Position numbers and translations under genes: made by a program. Below, piece by piece: positions 46,429-54,947 of a stretch of 64,000 bases of DNA. Within the stretch, counting starts at the first letter, position 1; each line of letters begins with the position of its first letter. The notes beneath the pieces were generated by a model, which did no database searches, was not told where the DNA came from, and was given only the letters and a program-made list of their open reading frames with translations. Source of the DNA: an uncultured Bacilli bacterium (GTDB lineage: Bacteria > Bacillota_I > Bacilli_A > RF39 > UBA660); the NCBI GenBank assembly GCA_944332265.1, contig CALVJQ010000001.1:26169-90168 (forward strand). The letters run 5' to 3'.

Positions 46429-46743
46429 TTATTTATAACTTTCCAACTCTTCTTCCCTTAACTTCTTAAGTCTAGCTTTCACTAATAAAATTAATTCCAT
46501 TGGAGCATTAACCTTTGGTAAAACCAATAAACTATCTTGTAACTTAGTCTTTAACTCCAATTCATCATTTATTCTTTCAGCTTCTTTTCTATAATCAAAA
46601 TTCTCTATATAATTATCTTTAACAAAATCTCTTATATAATTTTCAATATCCTTTAAAACATATTCTTTCAACTCATAATTATCCATTTCCACAATTCCAT
46701 AATAAGCACCAACTAAATATTTAAAAGTATCTAATATATTCAT
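46429..46743 (-). CDS. Hypothetical small protein
   Basis: 104 residues, helical and charged, with a segment DIENYIRDFVKDNYIENF and a C-terminal basic/acidic helix (LVKARLKKLREEELESYK). No membrane segment or motif I recognise. Ribosome site GTTGGTGAATT before the ATG and a TATAAT further up, back to back with the CorC-like gene. Its stop lies about 20 bases above the promoter of the orphan RNA. Confidence 0.6.
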   Translation of the reverse strand: MNILDTFKYLVGAYYGIVEMDNYELKEYVLKDIENYIRDFVKDNYIENFDYRKEAERINDELELKTKLQDSLLVLPKVNAPMELILLVKARLKKLREEELESYK

Positions 46744-46793
46744 AATTCACCAACTTTCTCATAAATTATAACATAAAAAGTTAAACGTTGTGT

Positions 46794-46799
46794 TATACT
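46794..46799 (+). promoter_or_regulatory. -10 box of the CorC-like gene
   Basis: TATACT with extended TGT just upstream; the predicted 5' leader before the ATG at 46815 is only about 9 bases, containing GGTGAT. Confidence 0.45.
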
Positions 46800-46814
46800 T
46801 GTAATGGTGATTAT

Positions 46815-47819
46815 ATGATAATTAGAATTATTATTCTTTTAATCTTAATATTAATTAATGGTATTTTATCTAGTAGCGAACTAGCTTATCTATCTTTAGA
46901 TAAATATACTATTGCTCATAAAAGAGATAAAAAATCAAAAAAAATAGCTAAAATGCTAGAAGATGAAAGTAAATTTCTTTCCACAATTCAAATAGGCATA
47001 ACATTCGCTGGCTTTCTTGCCTCCGCCTTTGCTTCAGAAACATTTACTGAAATATTAATGGAAAAAGGTTTCTTTCTTATAAGCGAAAATTTTACAGAAG
47101 GTTTTCTAATGGTTATCATAACTATTATTTTATCTTATATAACTCTTGTCTTTGGTGAACTAGTTCCCAAAAAAATAGCAAGATCCAATCCCCAAACAGT
47201 AGCAAAATTAACTATAAACATGCTTTCAATAATAACTAAAATTTTTTATCCTATTATAATAATCTTAACAATTTCAACAGAATTTATCTGTAAATTATTA
47301 AAAATTAAAGATCGTGACAACACATTAACCGAAAACGATATCAAAAAAATGATTATAACCGGTAATCATGAAGGTATCGTTGAAGAAAAAGAAAAAGAAT
47401 ATATATTAAATATTTTTGATTTTAACGATAAACCTGCTTATAAAATCATGACTCCAAAAGAAAAAGTAATCTCCATCTTTTCAACAGACACAAAAAAAGA
47501 AGTAATTAATAAAATTAAAAAATCTCGTTTTACTCGTTTTCCTGTTATTGATAAAAAAACAAATGAAGTATTAGGTTTTATCAATATTCGTGATTTTGTT
47601 TATCTTCATCAAAATAATAATGAACTACAAATTAAAGATATTATCCATCCCGTTCTTTCATTCAAAAAGAATGAAAAAATCGACGACATCTTTCGTATTA
47701 TGCAAGAAAAAAAAGAAATATTCTCTATTATTAAAGACAAAAATGAATTTATAGGTATTCTAACTATGGAAGATGCTATAGAAGAAATCGTTGGTAACAT
47801 AGCTGATGAATATAATTAA
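46815..47819 (+). CDS. CNNM/CorC-family membrane protein with CBS domains
   Basis: 334 residues. N-terminal CNNM (DUF21) domain with three to four membrane spans (ILINGILSSSELAYLSLDKY, TIQIGITFAGFLASAFASETF, LVFGELVPKKIARSNP), then a CBS pair (AYKIMTPKEKVISIF, TRFPVIDKKTNEVLGFINI and a second unit ending IGILTMEDAIEEIVGNIADEY). The large C-terminal CorC domain of many members is lacking. Such proteins take part in Mg2+/Co2+ efflux or homeostasis. ATG 46815 chosen by GGTGATTAT; the earlier in-frame ATG lies in the -10 region. Confidence 0.92.
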   Translation: MIIRIIILLILILINGILSSSELAYLSLDKYTIAHKRDKKSKKIAKMLEDESKFLSTIQIGITFAGFLASAFASETFTEILMEKGFFLISENFTEGFLMVIITIILSYITLVFGELVPKKIARSNPQTVAKLTINMLSIITKIFYPIIIILTISTEFICKLLKIKDRDNTLTENDIKKMIITGNHEGIVEEKEKEYILNIFDFNDKPAYKIMTPKEKVISIFSTDTKKEVINKIKKSRFTRFPVIDKKTNEVLGFINIRDFVYLHQNNNELQIKDIIHPVLSFKKNEKIDDIFRIMQEKKEIFSIIKDKNEFIGILTMEDAIEEIVGNIADEYN

Positions 47820-47849
47820 AAAAAAGCTTATACACATAAGCTTTTTTTA
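47818..47849. terminator. Bidirectional terminator between CorC-like and Mbeg1-like genes
   Basis: AAAAAAAAGCTTAT ACAC ATAAGCTTTTTTT between convergent stops. Confidence 0.8.
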
Positions 47850-48932
47850 AACCAATTCAACTTCCTCAATATTATTAATATGATACTCTATTATAAATTT
47901 AACAAAATTATCCAACATATCTTTAGTTTCTTTATCTAATTTAGAACTATTCTTTATAAGGGAAATAATATTTTTTATTTTCAAAACATCCACAAAACTA
48001 GTAATTCCTTCTTCTCTTAAAAAATCAAAAACATCTGTTGTTATTTTTTCTCTTTCAGAATCAGGATGTTGTTCTAACCACAAGATAATACTTTTATCTA
48101 AATTCTTACTTAAAATAGATAAAGGAGCTTTTTTAAACTCATTACCTTCTATAACCCAAGAAAATATAGAGTGAGCCATTATTCCCATACGATTAGATTT
48201 AATCGTAATATATTTATCATTATGACGTAGTAATAAACCAAATAAAGAATAGTTAGGAATAATATGATATATTTTTTTTTCAATACTTTTATATTTTTTA
48301 GATTCAAATTCTTTTCTTCTTAACCCTGGTCCATCAAAATTATAAATCTTTTTTATCTTCCATTTTATAAATGTATTAGCAAACATACTAGCTACTAATG
48401 CTAAATGACCACCTTTAGAATGACCAACAATTATTACTTCTCTATCCCAAAAAGAAACATATTTATTTAAATAATTAATTGCCTCAATATGCGAAACTAC
48501 AGGAAATTTATAAGAAAAAGCTAAATCCTCTTCCCATCCAGATAAATTATGGTCAGTTCCTTCATAACTTACAACTATTTTTCCATCAGGTAAACGCATA
48601 CTTAAAGCCCCAAATTGTGAATCATCACTAGTTTTATAGACAAAACCATAAAGCATTATATCTTTATATCTATTCTTATCTTTAATAACTTTACAAAGCT
48701 TAATTAATTCTTTTTGAATAAAACCTCTTTTTAAAAAATCTTTTAAATCACTATAATTCAAAAATATTTCCAAAGCCTCTTCTAGTCTTATTTTCTCTTT
48801 ATCAGAAGAAACAATATCATTAAAATCAATATAAGATAACAAAGCCATTATTGAAGCATCTATTTCATTAAAAGACTCTTCATAAAAAGATTTATTACCA
48901 AAGTCCTTTATATATTCAAAAATACTACTCAT
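47847..48932 (-). CDS. Mbeg1-like / class-3-lipase-like alpha/beta hydrolase (DUF2974 type)
   Basis: 361 residues. Nucleophile elbow GHSKG (residues 170-174, VIIVGHSKGGHLALVAS), preceded by VVSYEGTDHNLSGWEEDLAFSY, which is the typical lead-in of DUF2974/Mbeg1-like proteins, and followed by IYNFDGPGL. Ser172 is the expected nucleophile; a later His in the C-terminal half completes the triad but I cannot fix it. Likely esterase or lipase, cytoplasmic (no signal peptide). ATG 48932 chosen by AGGTGAG; the GTG at 48944 is within that site. Confidence 0.85.
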   Translation of the reverse strand: MSSIFEYIKDFGNKSFYEESFNEIDASIMALLSYIDFNDIVSSDKEKIRLEEALEIFLNYSDLKDFLKRGFIQKELIKLCKVIKDKNRYKDIMLYGFVYKTSDDSQFGALSMRLPDGKIVVSYEGTDHNLSGWEEDLAFSYKFPVVSHIEAINYLNKYVSFWDREVIIVGHSKGGHLALVASMFANTFIKWKIKKIYNFDGPGLRRKEFESKKYKSIEKKIYHIIPNYSLFGLLLRHNDKYITIKSNRMGIMAHSIFSWVIEGNEFKKAPLSILSKNLDKSIILWLEQHPDSEREKITTDVFDFLREEGITSFVDVLKIKNIISLIKNSSKLDKETKDMLDNFVKFIIEYHINNIEEVELV

Positions 48933-48984
48933 TTTAAAACTCACCTATAAAAAGTATATCATTTTTAAAAAAAACATACCATCC

Positions 48985-50271
48985 TTATAATAATTTTTTC
49001 TTTTCTAATATTTCTAAAATTAAAATAGTACTCGTCAAAACTTTATCTATTTTAATCCAGTCTCCATTATAATATACATTTGTTATTTTTTTATCATAAC
49101 ATGGCCATATAATCAAATAATCATCAGTCATACTTTTTATGTATTCTTCATACTCCTTATGATGTAATAAAAAATCATTACTATAACTTTTAATTATACT
49201 TCTTTTAATTGTTTTAAAATTTTTTTCATATTTTTTATAATCTTGCTTTAAATTATCTAAAATGCTTAAATTAAAATCTGTCATCTTAAAATATTTTTTT
49301 TGCAATTCATTAACATCACACTTAATATTTAATTCTTTAATTAGTTTTTTGTCCTCTATAGTATATCTTGAACTCGTCAAAAAATCAGTATCAGTTAAAC
49401 AAGATAAAAATATAAGAAATTTCTCATAGTCGGAAAACTGATAACTAGACTTAAAAATATCATATAAAAGTAAACATGTACTAGAATATTCCATTTCTAT
49501 AGTATCATAAACTTCTCCTGTTAAAACATGGTGATCAAAAGCACCTAAAACATTTCTTTCATCCAAACCGTTTAACGAATTATGATCAACTAAAATAAAG
49601 AGATTATTATTATCTACAATCTTAGGTTTTTCTTTAATATAATCCTCAATCAAGCTTATATCATTAGAATTAAAATCACCATAAGTGTCTAATAATGCAT
49701 AACTAGCATCAATATTTTTACTTTGTAATATCTTAGCCAATAAAAAACTTGAAAAAATTGAATCAGCATCAGAAAAGTCATGACCTATTATATATATTTT
49801 CTTATTAATACATTTTTGTAAAATATTATCAATAATTTCTTTCTTTATTTGCTCTCTAACATTAACTAATATTTTACCGATATTATTTTCTCCACTTTTA
49901 TCTTTACCAATTCCCCAATAATATTCATCAATTGTAGCTTCAGCAATATCTTTATTTCTTGTTTCAATTAATTTGTAAGCAATATCTCTATTTTGACGAA
50001 ACTTTTCTAAAATTCCGTTATACATAACTTGTTTTTTTATTTGTTTAAAATTATCTTTTCTTTTATTACTTCTATCCCTACCAATAATAGAAGCTTCTTT
50101 TGGTGTCTTAGCATTAATTATCTTTGTTTTCAATTCTTTATTATCAAATTTTTCTGACTGATAATAATGTTCAACTGTTTTATAATATATTCCATCTTTT
50201 ACAAAACCATAATTCGAATAATTTGCTAAATATCCTAGTTCGCCAAATTCTTTATAAAATTCTATCGTCAT
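48985..50271 (-). CDS. NADAR domain fused to a DHH-family phosphoesterase
   Basis: 428 residues in two parts (numbers from the ATG at 50277). Residues 5-148 form a NADAR/YbiA-type domain: YYKTVEHYYQSEKF, INAKTPKEASIIGRD, MYNGILEKFRQN, TIDEYYWGIGKDKSGENNIG. Known NADAR proteins cleave N-glycosidic bonds in riboflavin-pathway intermediates or remove ADP-ribose from guanine. Residues 158-430 look like a DHH phosphoesterase: IIGHDFSDADSI (167, 170, 172), LVDHN (231-232), GAFDHHV (248-250), LTDTDFLTS (296-298), closest by eye to PpaC or NrnA. The usual DHHA1/2 domain at the C-terminus is short or unusual. Third gene of the LysR-radical SAM operon, 18 bases after the enzyme. Confidence 0.85.
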   Translation of the reverse strand: MTIEFYKEFGELGYLANYSNYGFVKDGIYYKTVEHYYQSEKFDNKELKTKIINAKTPKEASIIGRDRSNKRKDNFKQIKKQVMYNGILEKFRQNRDIAYKLIETRNKDIAEATIDEYYWGIGKDKSGENNIGKILVNVREQIKKEIIDNILQKCINKKIYIIGHDFSDADSIFSSFLLAKILQSKNIDASYALLDTYGDFNSNDISLIEDYIKEKPKIVDNNNLFILVDHNSLNGLDERNVLGAFDHHVLTGEVYDTIEMEYSSTCLLLYDIFKSSYQFSDYEKFLIFLSCLTDTDFLTSSRYTIEDKKLIKELNIKCDVNELQKKYFKMTDFNLSILDNLKQDYKKYEKNFKTIKRSIIKSYSNDFLLHHKEYEEYIKSMTDDYLIIWPCYDKKITNVYYNGDWIKIDKVLTSTILILEILEKKKLL

Positions 50272-50289
50272 TTTCATTCCTCACATTTT

Positions 50290-51921
50290 TTACTTAAGTA
50301 AACCTGGATACAAATATTGTTCCTTTCCTTCTTTAACTTTTTTATTAAAATGATTTATTCTTAAATTATGCTTATATGCTACTTGTCCCTGAGTTGATGC
50401 TGTATTAAATAAATCAAGTTTTTCAATAATTAAATTATCATCAAATCCACAACTTAATAGCCATGCGCTATTTTCTTGCTTCATTGTGCTACAATATCTT
50501 CCGTAATTTCGTTCATGAGTTGGAGTTAAAGGCTCATTAATAAATTTAGTAAGACCTTTAAAATACTTAATAGCTCTCCCTAAATTACAAATAATTCCCG
50601 TATCTATTGTAAATTTAGAATCAAAAAAGCAAGTAGCAGGATAAGAAGCTTGTTCTAAAGCTTCAACATATACTTCTAAGACAGGTAAAATATGATTTCT
50701 TATATAATTTGCTTTATCAATTTTTCCTTTTATATCATAATAATTAATATCTTTTTTACAAAAATCAATTACTTCTCTAACTTCATCAAAACTAGTAGCT
50801 TTATATTTGTCACGAAGTTTCAAACCTTTTTTTGATTTAAATTTATATATTGCGTTTAATAAAAATCTTTCTGTTACAATATATCCACTTTTAGTCCTAA
50901 TATCTGTTTTAGGATAAATATTAATTCCATAGCAACCATCGTCTTTTATTTGTGGTTCTATAGCATAGTATTCTCCATCTTTATTAGAAAACAAATATAC
51001 ATCTACACATTTTTCAAAATCTTTATTTGATTGTTTTAAATAATCAATAATTTGTTCTTTTTTTTCAGCTTTAAAAGGCAAATTATATTCATTAAATATA
51101 ATAGGTTTTTCACTCAATTTCAAAGAATGAATATAAGGGTCGGTAATAAAAGACTCTTTAAATTCAATATTTTCTTCTTTTGAAATAAATAAATAATTAT
51201 TAGTACAAAGTATTCTTTTTCCCTCGTAATCAAAATTAAAAACATCTGCATTTTCTACTAAAGGATTATATCTTAATTCAACACACATCTTTCTTGAACC
51301 AGATCCAAAAGTATTAAAATAAGGTTTATAAATTTGTAAAAAATTAGCTAAATCTTTTTTATACTCCTCTAACGAAACTAAAGCCTGCTCATCTTCCCAA
51401 ACCCTACCATATTGACTAATTGATAACCTTACTCCTGCTAAGGCATATATCAAAGCAGAAGAATTTATTTTCTTATGCATAGCATTCAATTTTTTATTAT
51501 GTCGACTAAAACCAACAGTTGAAATACGCGTTCTAACTCCAAGTTCTTTATAACACAAATCTATATACTTATCCAAATATAAATAAGCACCAACATCACT
51601 ATTAATATAAGGGAAGACAACACCAACTCGATGTTCCTTTCTATCCCATGCTAATAAATGATCATCTGATGTATAAGTTGAGGATGCACATTTAAGAGCA
51701 CTAATTACATTTCTTAAAGCTTTTTCATCCCAATATTCACTTTTGCAAACAGAAAACTTACTACAAAAACCACAATTATTAAAGCAACCAATTTGTGGCT
51801 GAAAATGCCTCATCTTAGCCAAAAACTCTTTAGGTAAACTAATAAATTCTTTGTACAGTTTATTTCTAATTTCTAAATCTTCATTATCTATATAATTTTC
51901 ATCACTTAACAAAAAATTCAT
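50290..51921 (-). CDS. Radical SAM protein of unknown family
   Basis: 543 residues. CxxxCxxC at C46, C50 and C53 (QIGCFNNCGFCSKFSVC) binds the 4Fe-4S cluster that splits S-adenosylmethionine. An aromatic-rich C-terminal half contains GSGSRKMCVELRYNPLVE, TPTHERNYGRYCST and FNTASTQGQVAYKHNLRIN, the last two being distinctive but not known to me. The substrate is unknown. ATG 51921 follows GGTGGTAAT. It stands between a LysR regulator and the NADAR-DHH fusion, so the three probably treat one metabolite or nucleotide. Confidence 0.8.
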   Translation of the reverse strand: MNFLLSDENYIDNEDLEIRNKLYKEFISLPKEFLAKMRHFQPQIGCFNNCGFCSKFSVCKSEYWDEKALRNVISALKCASSTYTSDDHLLAWDRKEHRVGVVFPYINSDVGAYLYLDKYIDLCYKELGVRTRISTVGFSRHNKKLNAMHKKINSSALIYALAGVRLSISQYGRVWEDEQALVSLEEYKKDLANFLQIYKPYFNTFGSGSRKMCVELRYNPLVENADVFNFDYEGKRILCTNNYLFISKEENIEFKESFITDPYIHSLKLSEKPIIFNEYNLPFKAEKKEQIIDYLKQSNKDFEKCVDVYLFSNKDGEYYAIEPQIKDDGCYGINIYPKTDIRTKSGYIVTERFLLNAIYKFKSKKGLKLRDKYKATSFDEVREVIDFCKKDINYYDIKGKIDKANYIRNHILPVLEVYVEALEQASYPATCFFDSKFTIDTGIICNLGRAIKYFKGLTKFINEPLTPTHERNYGRYCSTMKQENSAWLLSCGFDDNLIIEKLDLFNTASTQGQVAYKHNLRINHFNKKVKEGKEQYLYPGLLK

Positions 51922-51934
51922 ATTACCACCAACT

Positions 51935-52828
51935 TTATTTCCTCTCACTAGTTAAAAAATCTATAAATTTATTCAATGCAGTAGTTGTAAAATCTTCAAT
52001 ATAAACAGCACAAACATCAACAGCAGGTAAATCATCATTAAAAGTAATTATATTAAAATTTTCACGATCATTTTGAATCTCTATTACATTTTTAACAAAA
52101 TAACCAATTCCGACTCCTCTTCTTACCATTTCTAACATCATTTCAGTCGTCCACGATTCAAAAACAGGATACAACTTAGTATTACGTGCTTCCATATATT
52201 CATCTAATTTCATCCTAATAGATGCAGTAGCACTAGGCAATATCAAAGGATATTTCTTTAAATCATCTACATTTTTTATTTCAATATCTTTAAACACTTT
52301 ATTATTATATGCAAAACAATTCTGTAATCTTGTTAAAGCCACTTTTTTTACTGATTTCTTCGTTGTTGAAATTGGCAAAGTATCAACGATTAAATCTATT
52401 TTTCTTGTTTCAAGCATTTCCACCATATCAGCAGTAGATCTACTAATAATTTCAAATTTTATTCCAGGATATAATTTACGAAAATCAGCAATAAATGAAG
52501 ATAAATAAAACACTCCTATAAACGAAGGAGTCCCTATTCTAATACATCCAACATTTAAACTATTTAAACTACGAATATGATCCTCTCCCGATTTAACTAT
52601 ATTAAAAGCCGTTGAAATATAAGAATATAATTCTTTAGCTTCCATAGTTGGTTCTATCCCCTTTGAATTACGATAAAATAAAGTATAACCAAGTTGATTT
52701 TCTAATTCTTTAAGGCTATAACTAATTGCTGGTTGAGAAACATATAATAAATTAGCAGTTTTTGAAATGCTTTTTTGTTCATACAAATACAAAAATATTT
52801 TATATAAATTATAATCAGTATTATTCAT
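51935..52828 (-). CDS. LysR-family transcriptional regulator
   Basis: 297 residues. Winged helix-turn-helix at residues 1-60 (KIFLYLYEQKSISKTANLLYVSQPAISYSLKELENQLGYTLFYR) written here in part, then a periplasmic-binding-like effector domain (NVGCIRIGTPSFIGVFYLSSF, RKIDLIVDTLPIS). It has its own strong promoter and is read in the same direction as the radical SAM and NADAR-DHH genes, with 13 bases to the next ATG, so it is in their operon instead of divergent as LysR genes often are. It probably senses a metabolite of that pathway. Confidence 0.92.
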   Translation of the reverse strand: MNNTDYNLYKIFLYLYEQKSISKTANLLYVSQPAISYSLKELENQLGYTLFYRNSKGIEPTMEAKELYSYISTAFNIVKSGEDHIRSLNSLNVGCIRIGTPSFIGVFYLSSFIADFRKLYPGIKFEIISRSTADMVEMLETRKIDLIVDTLPISTTKKSVKKVALTRLQNCFAYNNKVFKDIEIKNVDDLKKYPLILPSATASIRMKLDEYMEARNTKLYPVFESWTTEMMLEMVRRGVGIGYFVKNVIEIQNDRENFNIITFNDDLPAVDVCAVYIEDFTTTALNKFIDFLTSERK

Positions 52829-52849
52829 AATTATCCCCCTGTTTCGCTT

Positions 52850-52878
52850 ATTATATTTACTTTTTATATATAAGTCAA
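52850..52878 (-). promoter_or_regulatory. Promoter of the LysR/radical SAM/NADAR-DHH operon
   Basis: Minus strand TTGACT, 17-base spacer, TATAAT, 22 bases before the LysR ATG. Near-consensus. Confidence 0.7.
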
Positions 52879-52902
52879 TTAATATAAAATAATTTTATAA
52901 AT

Positions 52903-54030
52903 TTATATTTGATGCTTTTTCTTTTTTTCCATCTCATTAATAGCACGAGTAATAAATTCGTTATTACTATTATTAGCTAACTCTTGTAAACGAATATTAA
53001 ATAATTCCATACATTTATCCATAAGCATATCACTACATGACATCTCATATTCATAATTATCATCATAATCCGATGGGACTAATTTATTATCATCACTATA
53101 CAACCAAGCTTCAGAAATACCACAAGAAGATAAAGCAATTCTTATTTCATTAGCTTCAATCTCCCAATATTCTACTTCACCATTAGATATTTTAATTAAG
53201 CAAGTATTTACTATTTCATTTATTTTTTGCCAAAAATACTTCTTTTCTTCTAAAGTTAATTTTAAATCACCATTATAATAATTATTAACTTTTAAAAATT
53301 CTAATTCTTCTTGTGAATATTTACGCAATACCCACCTTTTATATCGTTCAAAATCTGGTACAACTTTTTCCATAGCTTCTAAGACACGTAACATAATTTT
53401 ATAATTTAAATTACGTGATAATTCTCTTTGTTCATCTGTAGCATACTTATTATAAGAACTTACACATGTAAAATTAAAAACAGATCTAGCAAGAGCATTT
53501 AAACGCACTATTTCTTCTAAAGAATTAAAATTAATTGGTGTCTCATTAGCTTCTAACAAATCAATAATCGTAAATCCTTCGTTTATATCATAGAAAAAAT
53601 TCTTAGGCTTTAGTTCTAATCCCATATTAAATAAAGAACAAATATCACTAATAAATCTTTCATAATGACGACTTGGAGCTGCTGCTAAAATATATTGCCT
53701 TTTTAACTGCTCAGCAACATTTTCCGAATAAACTTGTGCGTATTCTGTAAAAGTCTCACCTACAGCTTTTTCTTGCAATACCCAACAAATATTTTTATCA
53801 TCAATAACTTCTCTTTTTATGGCAATATGCTTTGGTGTTCTAACTCCTTCTTCATTTTTTTGTTTTACTATTTTAGCTATTTCTTCTTCATTAGCTCTTG
53901 CCTTCCCATACTCAGTTGATAAAACATATTTAACAAGAGCAACATCATCAAATAAATAAGCAGCACTTCCTCCAACACTACCATTTTTCATTTCCAAAGA
54001 TTTATCAATATAATACTCAATACTTTCCAT
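52903..54030 (-). CDS. Protein-kinase-fold-like protein of unknown substrate
   Basis: 375 residues. The N-terminal half follows a kinase-like plan: glycine-rich NGSVGGSA (16-23), ALVKY with K34, a hinge-like segment WVLQEKAVGETF, and KPKNFFYD (141-148) followed by FTIIDLLE (153-160), which resemble the catalytic loop (Lys, Asn) and the metal-binding Asp of kinase or aminoglycoside-phosphotransferase-type folds. A canonical HRD is not seen. The C-terminal half is helical with acidic stretches. Cytoplasmic. Its 3' end lies about 25 bases above the LysR promoter. Activity not proven; could be an inactive kinase. Confidence 0.55.
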   Translation of the reverse strand: MESIEYYIDKSLEMKNGSVGGSAAYLFDDVALVKYVLSTEYGKARANEEEIAKIVKQKNEEGVRTPKHIAIKREVIDDKNICWVLQEKAVGETFTEYAQVYSENVAEQLKRQYILAAAPSRHYERFISDICSLFNMGLELKPKNFFYDINEGFTIIDLLEANETPINFNSLEEIVRLNALARSVFNFTCVSSYNKYATDEQRELSRNLNYKIMLRVLEAMEKVVPDFERYKRWVLRKYSQEELEFLKVNNYYNGDLKLTLEEKKYFWQKINEIVNTCLIKISNGEVEYWEIEANEIRIALSSCGISEAWLYSDDNKLVPSDYDDNYEYEMSCSDMLMDKCMELFNIRLQELANNSNNEFITRAINEMEKKKKHQI

Positions 54031-54092
54031 AAAAACCCCTCTTTATAAATATAAGAATATTCTATCTATATAAGTAAAATAAGTCAAATTCA

Positions 54093-54127
54093 ACTAAAAA
54101 AACTATAAAATTATTTTTTATAGTTTT
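54093..54127 (-). terminator. Terminator of the DUF4186 gene
   Basis: Minus strand AAAAACTATAAAA ATAAT TTTTATAGTTTTTTT, the left arm in the last codons. Confidence 0.75.
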
Positions 54128-54485
54128 TAATTATCCAACTCATAATGAGTGCTACAACATAATTAATTTCATTATCCTTAAGTTCTCTTCCTTTTGGAAT
54201 ATGATGCCATTTTTCTAAACATCCACGACAACACGTTGCAGTTGCATGTTGAGCAATAAAAACCGGATGATTCTTCATTGGAGTCTGTGCCCCATCATTC
54301 AATGGATAAGCTGGTGCCAACTTCTTTCTAATAAATTCATAAGCATGTTCTTGAATATGCTCTAAACCAACTTTATCAATATAAGCAATTTCCTTTTTCC
54401 TTAGATAAAACGAGCGACGAAATTTACTTTTAGTTAAATCATTTAACTTGATATTTACAATTTTTTTAGCTTTATCGTTAAGCAT
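54111..54485 (-). CDS. DUF4186 family protein
   Basis: 124 residues, normal for the family. Signature: RSFYLRKKEIAYI, HIQEHAYEFIRKKLAP, GAQTPMKNHPVFIAQHATATCCRGCLEKWHHIPKGREL split over residues 77-113, with two adjacent Cys, a third Cys and several His that could bind a metal. The role of DUF4186 is unknown. It follows desulfoferrodoxin by about 34 bases and probably shares its transcript, which would fit a redox or metal role. Confidence 0.88.
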   Translation of the reverse strand: MLNDKAKKIVNIKLNDLTKSKFRRSFYLRKKEIAYIDKVGLEHIQEHAYEFIRKKLAPAYPLNDGAQTPMKNHPVFIAQHATATCCRGCLEKWHHIPKGRELKDNEINYVVALIMSWIIKNYKK

Positions 54486-54519
54486 TACTTATTTCCCTTA
54501 ACCTGCTAAATTTCTATCT

Positions 54520-54885
54520 TTAAAGCTCCTTCATCCACAAGCCATGAAGATTGCAATAAGCATAAATTTTCATACCTTCTTCGTAATCAAATTCTCCTTG
54601 TGGTTCATCTCCAGGTTTTAAATAATACTTAACAACAGAATCACTATATTCTGCAGCTATCCATTCAATATAATGTTCTTCTTCCATTGGATGAGTTACC
54701 TCTCCTACTTTAACATTTACTATACCTTCATTAATTTCACAATATGGAACATGTTTTTCAACACTTGCATCCTTTGTATTAGGAACTAACTCTACCATTT
54801 TTTCCCCACAACACATTATATTAGAATTACTTCCTTCCATTAATTCAATTACATTTCCACATGTCATACATTTAAAAATTCTCAT
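54520..54885 (-). CDS. dfx: Desulfoferrodoxin / superoxide reductase
   Basis: 121 residues. N-terminal desulforedoxin domain with IFKCMTCGN and the adjacent Cys pair MCCGE (center I), then the superoxide-reductase domain with EKHVPYCE, HYIEWI and CNLHGLW, which hold the Fe(His)4Cys site (center II). It reduces superoxide to peroxide without making oxygen and is common in anaerobes. ATG 54885 follows AGGAGG; the longer frame to 54915 overlaps the terminator of the upstream CDF gene. Confidence 0.94.
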   Translation of the reverse strand: MRIFKCMTCGNVIELMEGSNSNIMCCGEKMVELVPNTKDASVEKHVPYCEINEGIVNVKVGEVTHPMEEEHYIEWIAAEYSDSVVKYYLKPGDEPQGEFDYEEGMKIYAYCNLHGLWMKEL

Positions 54886-54914
54886 ACTTAATCCTCCTAT
54901 TAAATATTTTACCA

Positions 54915-54947
54915 TAAAAAAAGATAATTTTTAATTATCTTTTTTTA
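54915..54947 (-). terminator. Terminator of the CDF transporter gene
   Basis: Minus strand AAAGATAATT AAA AATTATCTTT and seven T, overlapping the stop. Confidence 0.75.
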
